Program-made: the position numbers and the translations under genes
From: Paludibacteraceae bacterium
GTDB taxonomy: Bacteria; Bacteroidota; Bacteroidia; Bacteroidales; Paludibacteraceae
NCBI GenBank assembly: GCA_017647145.1
Contig: JAGCLD010000001.1
Span: forward strand, 1 to 45,965
DNA length: 45,965 nt
Direction of reading: 5' to 3'
The notes under the pieces: generated by a model
Database searches by the model: none
The model's input: the letters and a program-made list of their open reading frames with translations, nothing else
What the model was told of the DNA's origin: nothing
Shown here: in pieces, positions 9,601 through 15,784 of the stretch
How positions within the stretch are numbered: position 1 is the stretch's first letter
How the letters are laid out: every line of letters begins with the position of its first letter

Positions 9601-9930
9601 GAACTTTTCTATCTGTTCTTCTGAGTCAAAGAAATCTGTGTTATTGTATATGTCAATGAGACTCTTGTAAAAATCATCGCGCTGTTGGTTGCGCGTACGA
9701 TTAAGAACGGTAAAGTTTTCCACTTCTTTAATACCATTGACAATACTACGCTCCACTTCTAAGCCTACAAGAACCTTTAAGTTTATATTCTTCAGTTTCT
9801 CACAGAGCTCAGCAAAACCAGAAAAGTAGAAATAACCCACCAAGAAGTAGGCATTGTCACACTTGAGAAGTATGGAATTAATGATATCTGATAATATCAA
9901 ATCTTTGTTTGTTATAAATTGGCCGTCCAT
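6616..9930 (-). CDS. PLD-nuclease/SNF2-type helicase fusion
   Basis: 1104 residues. Residues ~15-200 form a phospholipase-D-type nuclease domain with one HKD-like motif: H132-A-K134-LYLF and GSSN at 157-160. Residues ~255-860 are a SNF2/SF2 ATPase: Walker A DVVGLGKS (282-289), DEAH box (356-359), motif III SATPFNNR (385-392), and C-terminal motifs ISEGYNLHRAG and RVIQRIGRINR. The last ~250 residues are not recognised. It follows the XRE gene by 2 nt and precedes the methylase by 8 nt, so the three are one operon. The likely job is ATP-driven recognition and cleavage of unmodified DNA, as in PLD-helicase restriction enzymes (NgoAVII/CglI type) or DISARM DrmD plus DrmC in one chain. A single HKD motif implies dimerisation for cleavage (family knowledge). 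Confidence 0.9.
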   Translation of the reverse strand: MDGQFITNKDLILSDIINSILLKCDNAYFLVGYFYFSGFAELCEKLKNINLKVLVGLEVERSIVNGIKEVENFTVLNRTRNQQRDDFYKSLIDIYNNTDFFDSEEQIEKFKLFLEKLENGTLEIRKTLDPNHAKLYLFQNKEEENICGTFPGTMITGSSNLSVTGLRNRLELNVILRDKPSYEEGKSVFDELWETSVEVVDTNHLEEFKEKVIKHIWFEKLYSPYALFVRVLHEYFNIPADKNIITPSEITDGTYSDLKYQTDAVQLALNSIKNHEGVIISDVVGLGKSIIASTVARNLRLRTIIVCPPHLKQQWEEYKDEFGFTASVFSAGKIESALNHYRSIVRPDEKFLIIVDEAHKYKNEFIQDYSILHDLCMGNKVMLLSATPFNNRPEDIYSMLKLFQIPSKSTLKTVENLGTAFKELISRYKDLAEGQRKGSLTKAEIKDEADAIARSIRSIISPLVVRRSRLDLEEIPEYKDDLKRQGIKPVIPEPPQQLGYYLGDMRELYLRTLNLISPSEVEKEKNKNNPGFRYYEGARYKPTRYIVDDPELRSQLDEELEEKMGTDLGMMIGRQVNIALFMRRMLVRRYESSVAAFRDSLNAMIESSEHILKWIEVRDKVPVYKKGTLPDVEDFYQTTDDDLNEEITEAFEKYQDKGFFEIDMQYIKRDEFVGDIQADLQLLKDIRDEWFTAKPYIIKGKTVTNYDIKFDYKLDAFRKLLKELRTTDPKRKIIVFTEFADTANYLGEALAEEGLGVFKYTSKEASSTNKDTIRANFDAGIKPQFQRDDYQVLIATDAISEGYNLHRAGTIFNYDIPYNPTRVIQRIGRINRINKKMFEKLYIYNYFPTDIGEAETRTKQISTLKMAMIHAIMGEDTKALTDEEQLNAFFKERYQAELAKSEERSWDTQYRNLLNQLRGSDIHEHALQIPHRARIAREVDKPCKGVLLFGKKGNDFVFKIGDCVDNVPVMLTAEQAISLFEATIDEEPIAVDKQFDKVYQHVKAHLYRSIAKDENEKSRLEAFDKLKLWAKTKVLPKDYIADLLQILQKDGLTGEEVRFINKQTSKTAIKIQEKITQDYLNRIVEKMNKVEEGDETLILAEQLK

Positions 9931-9932
9931 AG

Positions 9933-10139
9933 TTATTGTTTCGTAATAACAATTAGTTCTCTGGTATCAACATCTAACACCTTCGCAATATTCACCAGCA
10001 TCTCCAACGACGGTTGCATCTTGTTTGAGCACCACTTAGAGACTGTTGAGGGGTCTTTGCCAAGCTGTTCGGCAAGCCATTTCCCGGTTTTCTTTTGTTC
10101 AACCAATACTACTTTTAGTCTATTTAGGTCTTTCATCAT
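9933..10139 (-). CDS. XRE-family HTH regulator, first gene of the island
   Basis: 68 residues, almost entirely one HTH_XRE domain: KTGKWLAEQLGKDPSTVSKW is the helix-turn-helix, followed by a LEMLVNIAKVLDVDTRELI tail helix. Two adjacent ATGs (10139 and 10136) are possible starts; the second gives the family-typical MKDLNR. It lies 2 nt upstream of the helicase gene and about 25 nt downstream of a consensus promoter. By analogy with C proteins of restriction-modification systems it probably controls its own operon; no operator could be identified with confidence. Confidence 0.85.
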   Translation of the reverse strand: MMKDLNRLKVVLVEQKKTGKWLAEQLGKDPSTVSKWCSNKMQPSLEMLVNIAKVLDVDTRELIVITKQ

Positions 10140-10164
10140 TTACACATTTTATTGGCGTATACCG

Positions 10165-10196
10165 CAAATTTAGTGCAAACCGAGGCAAGAACAAAA
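10165..10196 (-). promoter_or_regulatory. Bacteroidota promoter of the defence operon
   Basis: On the minus strand TTTTG (ending 10192), a 19-nt spacer and TAAATTTG (10172-10165) match the -33/-7 consensus. The expected start is about 10158, leaving a leader of roughly 20 nt before the XRE gene. The promoter is embedded in a dispersed repeat (copy A). Confidence 0.75.
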
Positions 10197-10250
10197 TAAA
10201 ATCATTTATTTTTTATTGCGAGGTGCAGATTAAATTATTTAAATTTAGTG
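10165..10250. repeat. Dispersed promoter-bearing repeat, copy A
   Basis: The 64 nt from 10165 to 10228 align almost base for base with copies at 22454-22519 and 45462-45525 (shared AGTGCAAACCGA, AGAACAAAATAAA, TTATTTTTTAT, GAGGTGCAG blocks). In this copy the -7 box and the flanking hairpin (10229-10250) have changed from the AAAGATAG/CTATCTT form to AAATTTAG/TAAATT, and the change is the same on both sides. Confidence 0.75.
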
Positions 10251-10525
10251 ATAATATGCGAAACTGTGTCTTTTTGAAGTAACTTTTTTATCGCATGAAT
10301 TGAAATTTCTATAATTTAAGAATGAGAATTTCAGTTGTTTATATGGTTGTCTGGTGGGGACATCTTCGCTTTATAGCTCATCGGGTATAAAATCAGTAAG
10401 TGAAACAATAAAATTATACCCGGTCGGGTATATATAGGATGGGGAAGTCGGTAAGTGTGTGATAAAGGAGTACTTGTCATAGAGCGGTACAAGCGTTGCT
10501 TTATGGTCTGGCGGGGTATATAAAC
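10251..10525. other. Gene-free stretch between island and tRNA-Phe
   Basis: No credible coding frame. It holds two related segments (TCTGGTGGGG at 10351-10360 and TCTGGCGGGG near 10506-10515) and an inverted GGGTATAA/TTATACCC pair around 10385-10425. These look like remnants; I see no defined element. Confidence 0.35.
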
Positions 10526-10554
10526 AAAAAAGAGACTTGTTTGAGTCTCTTTTT
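10526..10554 (-). terminator. Terminator of the tRNA-Phe gene
   Basis: On the minus strand, directly after the tRNA, a stem AAAAGAGACT/AGTCTCTTTT with a 6-nt loop runs into a T-run. Confidence 0.85.
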
Positions 10555-10555
10555 G

Positions 10556-10628
10556 TGGTGCCACCAGGAATCGAACCGGGGACACAAGGATGTTCAGTCC
10601 TTTGCTCTACCAACTGAGCTATGGCACC
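10556..10628 (-). tRNA. tRNA-Phe (anticodon GAA)
   Basis: A 73-nt cloverleaf on the minus strand: acceptor GGTGCCA/TGGCACC, D arm GCTC-AGTTGGTA-GAGC, anticodon stem AAGGA/TCCTT with loop CTGAACA (anticodon GAA), T loop TTCGATT, discriminator A. CCA is not encoded. Two oddities as read: position 37, 3' of the anticodon, is C instead of the usual purine, and the T stem CCCGG/CCTGG has a C-U mismatch. The island lies directly beyond its 3' end. Confidence 0.93.
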
Positions 10629-10645
10629 TTTTGTTTTTGCGAGTG

Positions 10646-10677
10646 CAAAGGTAGTTATTTTTTTTTATTTGTGCAAG
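10646..10677 (-). promoter_or_regulatory. Promoter of tRNA-Phe
   Basis: Minus strand TACCTTTG (10653-10646) matches the -7 box; a CTTG lies 20 nt upstream in the -33 position. The tRNA begins 17 nt downstream of the -7 box. Confidence 0.6.
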
Positions 10678-10730
10678 TGATATTACATCATTTGCGCAAA
10701 TATCTTTCTTTTTTTTGTATTACATTAGTG

Positions 10731-10761
10731 AAATAAGGCGGGATATTTTCCCACCTCATTT
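10731..10761 (-). terminator. Terminator-like hairpin after the ribosomal-protein cluster
   Basis: 12-bp stem (10731-10742 with 10750-10761, two G-T wobbles) 11 nt after the DUF4295 stop. The T-run after it is poor, so efficiency is uncertain. Confidence 0.5.
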
Positions 10762-10771
10762 ATACTGATGC

Positions 10772-10921
10772 TTACTTAAAGAATTCTTTTACGTCGTCGT
10801 TGTGTACGATTTCTTCTTGGAAAACGTATGCTCCTGTCTTAGGTGATTTAACCATTTTAATCACCTTTGAGAAGGAACGTCCAGCTCCTTGTTGCAATGT
10901 TGCGACTGCTTTCTTTGCCAT
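10772..10921 (-). CDS. DUF4295 small basic protein, ribosome-associated
   Basis: 49 residues, starting MAKKAVATLQQGAG and ending KEFFK. Highly basic N-terminal half (RSFSKVIKMVKSPKTGAY). This is the Bacteroidota DUF4295 family, found next to rpmG; I believe it corresponds to the lineage-specific large-subunit protein described in a Flavobacterium ribosome structure (bL38), but I am not certain of that. It begins 9 nt after the rpmG stop, as third gene of rpmB-rpmG-DUF4295, and is followed by a terminator-like hairpin. Confidence 0.88.
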   Translation of the reverse strand: MAKKAVATLQQGAGRSFSKVIKMVKSPKTGAYVFQEEIVHNDDVKEFFK

Positions 10922-10930
10922 ATCTTACTA

Positions 10931-11119
10931 TTATTTAATTTCTTTGTGTACTGTAACTCTTTTAAGAATAGGGTTGTATTTTTTCAACTCTAAACGTTCT
11001 GGAGTGTTTTTGCGATTTTTAGTCGTAATGTAGCGTGATGTGCCGGGCATACCGCTATCTTTGTGTTCGGTGCATTCAAGAATTACTTGCACTCTTGCTT
11101 CTTTAGTTTTCTTTGCCAT
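10931..11119 (-). CDS. rpmG: 50S ribosomal protein L33 (bL33)
   Basis: 62 residues with the L33 pattern: [10 protein letters not shown] near the start, [23 protein letters not shown] in the middle (residues 28-50) and a KRVTVHKE end. The zinc-binding Cys pairs of other L33 forms are absent (C- type). It lies 18 nt after rpmB and shares its promoter. A constitutive component of the large subunit. Confidence 0.97.
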   Translation of the reverse strand: MAKKTKEARVQVILECTEHKDSGMPGTSRYITTKNRKNTPERLELKKYNPILKRVTVHKEIK

Positions 11120-11137
11120 TGCGGTGTGTTTTTGTGG

Positions 11138-11377
11138 TTATACAAATAAATACCCTTTTTCTGCTGCCATCTTTAATGCTGCATCAAGGCCTAGCTTGTT
11201 GATGGTACGAAGACCAGCTGCTGAAATGTTTAATGTAATCCAGCAGTCTTGTTCTACCCAATAGAACTTTTTATGGAACAAGTTTACGTCAAAAGTGCGT
11301 TTTGTGCGTCTTTTTGAGTGTGAAACGTTGTTACCTACCATGGCTTTCTTGCCGGTAATCTGACAAATTTTTGACAT
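11138..11377 (-). CDS. rpmB: 50S ribosomal protein L28 (bL28)
   Basis: 79 residues. Begins [21 protein letters not shown], the L28 signature, followed by [12 protein letters not shown] and the C-terminal [13 protein letters not shown] segment. First gene of the rpmB-rpmG-DUF4295 operon. A promoter candidate with -7 TAATTTTG lies about 60 nt upstream. Confidence 0.97.
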   Translation of the reverse strand: MSKICQITGKKAMVGNNVSHSKRRTKRTFDVNLFHKKFYWVEQDCWITLNISAAGLRTINKLGLDAALKMAAEKGYLFV

Positions 11378-11438
11378 CTCTGTGTAATTATTTTGTTGAT
11401 TATACTTTCTCCTGTTTTTTCTGTCTAAAAACGGGTTG

Positions 11439-11470
11439 CAAAATTACGCTTTATTTTTTGTTTGTGCAAG
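11439..11470 (-). promoter_or_regulatory. Promoter of rpmB-rpmG-DUF4295
   Basis: Minus strand TAATTTTG (11446-11439) fits TAnnTTTG; CTTG lies 20 nt upstream. The leader to the rpmB ATG is about 55 nt. Confidence 0.6.
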
Positions 11471-11580
11471 TTTTTTGTAAAAATCTTTTTTTATTGCGTG
11501 TTATTGTGTTATTTGCGTGTTGTTTGTTTAAACAAATTTTGTTTTGTTTGTGTTGTATTTTGTGGATAGAGTGGCGTAGG

Positions 11581-11611
11581 TTTGTTTATTTGATAAATTT
11601 ATATATCTTTG
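11581..11611 (+). promoter_or_regulatory. Consensus promoter of the ncRNA at 11.6-11.86 kb
   Basis: TTTG (11581-11584), a spacer of exactly 19 nt and TATCTTTG (11604-11611): a perfect match to the Bacteroidota housekeeping promoter. No coding frame follows on this strand before the terminator at 11860. Confidence 0.8.
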
Positions 11612-11617
11612 CGCTGT

Positions 11618-11861
11618 TGTTTGTTTTTTGTGGTGGATATTTAGTTCTTTGATTTTTGTTTCGGATACACTATAAGCCGCATTGCTTGGGATTGGAAAAC
11701 TCAACACATAACATTTACAGACTGTATCCGGTAGTTAATGGCGGGCCGTATCCCTTATTGGGTTCTGTTTTTTCAGACAGCGGATTACAAAGGTTACTGG
11801 AAGGTTTGATTCCTATTTCTTGGGAGTTTTCTCAATGAGCGCAATGCGGTTTTTTTATTTT
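11618..11861 (+). ncRNA. Structured non-coding RNA, possibly 6S RNA
   Basis: Starts about 7 nt after a perfect promoter and ends in a T-run. The 5' and 3' parts pair over a long distance: CCGCATTGC (11677-11685) with GCAATGCGG (11841-11849), then AAAACTC (11697-11703) with GAGTTTT (11824-11830), leaving a wide internal loop and an apical stem GTATCCG/CGGATTAC. A closing stem, large central bubble and apical stem within ~185 nt is the 6S RNA layout (family knowledge); the identification is by architecture only. An 8-bp alternative exists: CGGATACA (11662-11669) can pair perfectly with TGTATCCG (11723-11730), competing with the apical stem. The short frame at 11656-11838 is not protein-like. 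Confidence 0.6.
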
Positions 11862-11893
11862 TGCTCGCGCGAGTATAGACTTCTCCTTCCTTA

Positions 11894-12289
11894 TTATTTA
11901 TTGTGCGGGGTTTGATTGGATTCTGGTGTTGCTTTTTTTGTTTTGAATGATAGTATATGCCACGTGACTGCAACTCCGATTGTAGTGAGTAGGATTTGTA
12001 GCCAGAGTTTGTTGTGTAGTATGCAGATGCTTATGAGTAGTGTGATCCAGAGTGTGGAGATGGATATGATTTTGATGCGTAGTGGTAGTGCTTTTTCTTC
12101 TTGGAAGTTGCGGATGTATGATCCGAGTGTGGGGTGGTTGAGTAACCAGTGGTGTAGTCTTGGTGAACTGTGTGCGAAGAGCCAAGCGGAGAGCAGCAAG
12201 AAGGGTGTTGTGGGTAGTATGGGTAGAAATATGCCAATCAGTCCTAGTGTGAGGCTGATGAATGCTATGAGTATGAGTGCTGTGTGCAT
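11894..12289 (-). CDS. YbaN/DUF454 inner-membrane protein
   Basis: 131 residues. Family signature at the start: LIGIFLPILPTTPFLLLSAW (residues 17-36), followed by a soluble stretch with the SPRLHHWLLNHPTLG motif and two close transmembrane helices (about 73-110). The polar tail is Lys/Thr/Pro-rich. Function unknown in the family. It begins 8 nt after the TetR gene, so the regulator may control it. Confidence 0.88.
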   Translation of the reverse strand: MHTALILIAFISLTLGLIGIFLPILPTTPFLLLSAWLFAHSSPRLHHWLLNHPTLGSYIRNFQEEKALPLRIKIISISTLWITLLISICILHNKLWLQILLTTIGVAVTWHILSFKTKKATPESNQTPHNK

Positions 12290-12297
12290 GTGCGGGA

Positions 12298-12882
12298 TTA
12301 GAACTTGATACTTTGCAGCACGAATTCTACGATTGTTTCTTTATTGTTATTGAAGTTTGCCCCCATGGATTGTCTGAGGTAGGGGATTTCCAATCCTTTC
12401 ATTGCATAGAATACTATCATTGCAGTGAGTGATGGGTCGATTCTTTTGGGATTGTTTTGGGTGAGTCCGGATAGTAGTATTTCTTTTATCATCCCTATTT
12501 CTTCTTTGTCTATTTTTCTTCTGGCTTTTTCTACGGCATATATATCTCGAAAGAATTCGGCTCTTAGTGATCCGTTTCTGATAACTGCATCTTTAGTTGC
12601 TTCAAGGTGTGTGGTGATGAATTCTGAGAGTTTTTGTCTTGGTGGGATTCCTTGTTTTTTATGTATGGCCGAAACTCTTTTGTGTAGTATGTGTATTTCG
12701 TTTTCTATTACGGCTTTGTATATTTCTTCTTTGTTTTTGAAATATAGGTATAGTGTTCTTCTGCCTTTTTTTGATTCGGCAGCTATATCGTTCATTGTAA
12801 CGTTTCTTTTTCCTCTTTTAGCGAAAAGGTTTCGTGCTACTTCTATGAATAATCGTTGGGTGTGAGATTCGGTTTGCGACAT
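12298..12882 (-). CDS. TetR/AcrR family transcriptional regulator
   Basis: 194 residues from the chosen ATG (MSQTESHTQRLF). N-terminal HTH around residues 25-50 (VTMNDIAAESKKGRRTLYLYFKNKEEI) is classic TetR; the C-terminal ligand domain is not classifiable. An upstream extension of the frame to 13125 is rejected because it crosses the promoter and reads as low-complexity Lys/Thr sequence. It sits 8 nt before the ybaN-like gene and is divergent from tonB, 250 nt away. Confidence 0.88.
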   Translation of the reverse strand: MSQTESHTQRLFIEVARNLFAKRGKRNVTMNDIAAESKKGRRTLYLYFKNKEEIYKAVIENEIHILHKRVSAIHKKQGIPPRQKLSEFITTHLEATKDAVIRNGSLRAEFFRDIYAVEKARRKIDKEEIGMIKEILLSGLTQNNPKRIDPSLTAMIVFYAMKGLEIPYLRQSMGANFNNNKETIVEFVLQSIKF

Positions 12883-12907
12883 ATTCTTGGTGTTTTGTAT
12901 GTGTGTG

Positions 12908-12915
12908 CAAAAATA
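12908..12915 (-). promoter_or_regulatory. -7 box of the TetR gene
   Basis: Minus strand TATTTTTG fits TAnnTTTG, 26 nt before the TetR ATG. No clear TTTG at -33. Confidence 0.4.
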
Positions 12916-13047
12916 GTGCCATTTGGTGTTGCTTTTGTTCTGTGTGGTTTTTTTTTGTTTTTCGAGTGATTTGTATTTTCTGTTTGTTGTGTGTGGTTTT
13001 GGTGGAGAAAAGGTTAGTTTGTATGAAAAATGGATTTTTTTGTTGTA

Positions 13048-13083
13048 TTTGTTATGTTGTATGAGAAAAAAAACGTACATTTG
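13048..13083 (+). promoter_or_regulatory. Candidate promoter of tonB
   Basis: TACATTTG (13076-13083) is a good -7 box; the nearest TTTG (13048-13051) is 24 nt upstream, a longer spacer than usual. The leader to the ATG is about 40 nt. Confidence 0.45.
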
Positions 13084-13131
13084 CCCCGTAAAGTGTGAAT
13101 TGCAATTTATTAATACAAGAATCATAATACA

Positions 13132-13824
13132 ATGGACGTAAAAAAATCAAAAAATGCAAGTTTAGAAGATAAGAAATTGACTTATCTTTTGTTGGGACTT
13201 GTAGTTGCTCTAGGGCTTTGTTATATGGCCTTGGAATGGACTCAGTCGGAGGTGGTTAAGTATGAAGTTGCTGATGAAGAGTTTTTAGTGGAAGAAGAAA
13301 TTGAGATTGTTCAGACTCAGCAAGAACAACAAGTTACTCCTCCTCCCCCTCCTCCAGAACAAAAGATTGAAGAGTTGGTTTTGGACATTGTGGATAATGA
13401 CACAGAAACAGAGACTGTGGAGATAAACACTGAAGATGACCAGAGTCAGAAGATAGAGATTGCTCCTCCAGTTGCTGCGCCAGAGCCAGAAGAAGAGGAA
13501 GAGGAGACTGTGTTTATGGTTGTTGAAGAGATGCCTGCTTTCCCTGGTGGTGATGCAGAACTCTTTAAATTCTTGAGTAAGAATATTCGTTATCCGGCTA
13601 TTGCACAAGAAAGTGGTATTCAAGGTCGTGTTATCTGTCAGTTTACAGTGAATCGTGATGGTTCAATTGTTGACGTTCGCGCAGTGCGTAGTTCTGGTGA
13701 TGCAAGTTTGGACAAGGAAGCTATTCGCGTTATTCAATCTATGCCGAAATGGAAGCCAGGTAAGCAACGTGGTAAGGCTGTTCGTGTGAACTATACCGTT
13801 CCTGTAACATTCCGTTTGCAATAA
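13132..13824 (+). CDS. tonB: TonB-family energy transducer
   Basis: 230 residues. Cytoplasmic lysine-rich start, one transmembrane helix (about 17-36), an acidic periplasmic linker with a Pro run (residues ~64-71) and a second Glu-rich run, and a C-terminal TonB domain (about 140-230) opening with FPGGDAELFKFLSKNIRYP and closing with VNYTVPVTFRLQ. Couples the proton motive force to outer-membrane SusC-like and siderophore receptors via ExbB/ExbD, which are not in this window. The linker is acidic where other TonB linkers are basic, which is common in Bacteroidota. Followed by its own terminator; single-gene unit. Confidence 0.93.
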   Translation: MDVKKSKNASLEDKKLTYLLLGLVVALGLCYMALEWTQSEVVKYEVADEEFLVEEEIEIVQTQQEQQVTPPPPPPEQKIEELVLDIVDNDTETETVEINTEDDQSQKIEIAPPVAAPEPEEEEEETVFMVVEEMPAFPGGDAELFKFLSKNIRYPAIAQESGIQGRVICQFTVNRDGSIVDVRAVRSSGDASLDKEAIRVIQSMPKWKPGKQRGKAVRVNYTVPVTFRLQ

Positions 13825-13845
13825 TGAATTTTTTATAGATATAGA

Positions 13846-13880
13846 GACCGCTACATATTTGTGTGGCGGTTTTCTTTTTT
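13846..13880 (+). terminator. Terminator after tonB
   Basis: Stem ACCGC(T)AC / GT(G)GCGGT around 13847-13870 followed by a T-rich run to 13880, 20 nt after the tonB stop. Confidence 0.75.
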
Positions 13881-13892
13881 TAGTTGTTTTTT

Positions 13893-15158
13893 ATGATTAG
13901 GAAGTTTTTCTTTTTATTCGTTTGTGTTTGTTGTGTTTCTTGTGGTGTGAATCGGAGTGATGTTCCTCAGGAATTTATATGGGGTAGTGATGTATCGGAT
14001 GCTTTTGATATGTCTCGTTTGAGTCGTATAGATTCTGTTTTTCAGGGTTTGGTGGATGATGGCCTGTTGCCCAATGCTGTAACTTTAGTGGTACATCGTG
14101 GTAGAATTGTTCATCATGCAGCTTATGGTTGGCGAGATAAGGAGAAGGATGTGCTTTGCGAACGAGATGATATTTTTCGTATTGCATCTCAGACAAAAGC
14201 AGTAGCGGTAGTTGGATTGATGATGTTGTGGGAAGAGGGTCGTTTCCAGTTAGATGATCCCATTAAGCGTTATTTGCCCTATTTTGATTCTCCATGTGTT
14301 TTGGTGGATTATGATAGTGTGTGTGGTGTCTGTGAGACCCGTCCGGCAGATAAAGATATAACGATTCGTCATTTATTGACACATACCTCCGGAATTTCTT
14401 ATAGAGGAGTGCATGGGGCGATTGCTCAGCGTTATGGTGTTCCTACATTAAATAGTTTGGATAGTGTTAGTTTGGCAGATATGGTGGAGGGTATAGCGCG
14501 TTTACCTTTGGCTCATAATCCGGGCGAAGCTTTTACTTATAGTATGAATACGGATGTCTTGGGTCGTTTGATTGAGGTGTTGTCGGGTCAGCCGGTGGAT
14601 GTATATCTTCGTGAGCGTATATTTGAGCCCTTAGGTATGGTGGATACTTACTTCTATTTGCCTCGTGAGAAGGAGTCTCGTTTAGTGAAGTTATATACAT
14701 TTGATACGTCAACCGGAGCCTTTCATCCGTCTGACCATCCTGTTTTTCAAACTTATCCTTATGCAGGGGCTAAGATGTTACACTCTACGGGTGCCGGTTT
14801 GTGTGGTACTATAGAGGATTATGGTAAGTTTTGTCAGATGGTGTTGAATGGGGGAATCTTTAATGGTCATCGTTTATTAGGACGGAAGACCTTGGAATTG
14901 ATGCAACGTAATGCAGTTGGCGACTTGCGTGGAGATATAGGATTTGGTTTAGCTTGGGATGTTTTTCGTCCAGAGTATCTTCATCATACGGTAGCATCAG
15001 AAGGCTCAATGCGTTGGGGTGGTATGTTTACGACTGATTATTTGATGGATCCTCAGGAGGATTTGTTGATATTGTTTTATACGAATGTATATCCGGCTGT
15101 TCCGGGTATTCGCCCAAAAGAACTTATGCACAATTTAGTGTATCAGGCCTTGCTATAG
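13893..15158 (+). CDS. Exported serine hydrolase, beta-lactamase class C / PBP4* family
   Basis: 421 residues from ATG 13893 (a TTG 9 nt earlier is less likely). The N-terminus MIRKFFFLFVCVCCVSCG is a hydrophobic signal ending in a possible lipobox with C17. Catalytic SxxK is S99-QTK102 in FRIASQTKAVAVVG; the second motif lies in FTYSMNTDVLGR, and the third region is HHTVASEGSMRWGG. Such proteins include D-alanyl peptidases, esterases and beta-lactamases; the substrate cannot be told. No neighbour suggests a specific pathway; the next gene is convergent with only 10 nt between stops. Confidence 0.88.
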   Translation: MIRKFFFLFVCVCCVSCGVNRSDVPQEFIWGSDVSDAFDMSRLSRIDSVFQGLVDDGLLPNAVTLVVHRGRIVHHAAYGWRDKEKDVLCERDDIFRIASQTKAVAVVGLMMLWEEGRFQLDDPIKRYLPYFDSPCVLVDYDSVCGVCETRPADKDITIRHLLTHTSGISYRGVHGAIAQRYGVPTLNSLDSVSLADMVEGIARLPLAHNPGEAFTYSMNTDVLGRLIEVLSGQPVDVYLRERIFEPLGMVDTYFYLPREKESRLVKLYTFDTSTGAFHPSDHPVFQTYPYAGAKMLHSTGAGLCGTIEDYGKFCQMVLNGGIFNGHRLLGRKTLELMQRNAVGDLRGDIGFGLAWDVFRPEYLHHTVASEGSMRWGGMFTTDYLMDPQEDLLILFYTNVYPAVPGIRPKELMHNLVYQALL

Positions 15159-15168
15159 CCTAATTGTG

Positions 15169-15777
15169 TCAGAGTGCAAGCTCTCCAATACCTTGTCGTA
15201 GGATTATAGGTTCCTCTTCTGTGCAGTCAATGATAGTAGAAGGGGTGGTTTGTCCTATACCTCCGTCTATGATAATGTCTATGTCAGGATACATTTCAGC
15301 CATCAGTTCCGGGTCAGTCATGTATTCAATGTCGTTGTCAATGGGTGCTCTCATTGAAGCAGTCATGAGTGGCGATTGTGTTTCCTCTACTATGGCGGCA
15401 GGTATGGGGTGATTAGCTATGCGTATTCCTACTGTTTTTCTACCTTTAAAAGTTTTGGGCAATTTATTATTTCCTTGCAAGATGAAGGTGTAGGGACCGG
15501 GAGTATGTGCTTTAATCAGTTTGAATGTGTCGTCAGAAAACAAGGTGTATTGTCTGACTTGTGCTATGTCCTTACAAATAAGTGTGAGTTTGGGTTGTTT
15601 GGCGGGAATATTTCTTATTAGGCATATTTTGTCAACCGCATTTTGATGTTCCGGCAGGCAAGCAAAAGCATACACAGAGTCAGTGGGGTAAATAATAATT
15701 CCCCCTTTCTGCAGTGTTTTGGCAACGAGTGTCAGGTCGCTTGTCCGGAGTTGGTTGTTGTATGCCTTAATAATCAT
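15169..15777 (-). CDS. Sua5/YciO/YrdC-family protein (threonylcarbamoyl-AMP synthase-like)
   Basis: 202 residues from ATG 15777 (MIIKAYNNQLR); a longer frame from 15822 would overlap ctpA and is less likely. The conserved nucleotide and bicarbonate pocket is visible: GGIIIYPTDSVYAFAC near the start, KQPKLTLIC, TPGPYTFIL, TVGIRIANHPI and STIIDCTEEEPIILRQG at the end. The size and the YAFAC motif fit YciO-type members rather than full Sua5. Probable role in t6A37 tRNA modification or a related ATP/HCO3/Thr chemistry; YciO activity is weaker than TsaC in known cases. Last gene of the nrnA-to-yciO operon, 7 nt after ctpA. Confidence 0.88.
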   Translation of the reverse strand: MIIKAYNNQLRTSDLTLVAKTLQKGGIIIYPTDSVYAFACLPEHQNAVDKICLIRNIPAKQPKLTLICKDIAQVRQYTLFSDDTFKLIKAHTPGPYTFILQGNNKLPKTFKGRKTVGIRIANHPIPAAIVEETQSPLMTASMRAPIDNDIEYMTDPELMAEMYPDIDIIIDGGIGQTTPSTIIDCTEEEPIILRQGIGELAL

Positions 15778-15784
15778 ATATATG

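Noticed and set aside
3104-9930. Classical type I or type III restriction system, or full DISARM
   Set aside because: There is no HsdS or HsdR with an endonuclease-helicase layout and no Res subunit pair, and drmA and drmB are missing; a single-chain PLD-helicase plus Eco57I methylase fits better.
11656-11838. 60-residue plus-strand frame within the ncRNA
   Set aside because: The bases are used by long-range RNA stems, and the peptide has no recognisable domain or start signal; the RNA interpretation explains the promoter and terminator better.
12883-13125. N-terminal extension of the TetR frame
   Set aside because: It crosses the TetR -7 box and is Lys/Thr/Asn-rich low complexity; the HTH starts at the usual distance from the downstream ATG.
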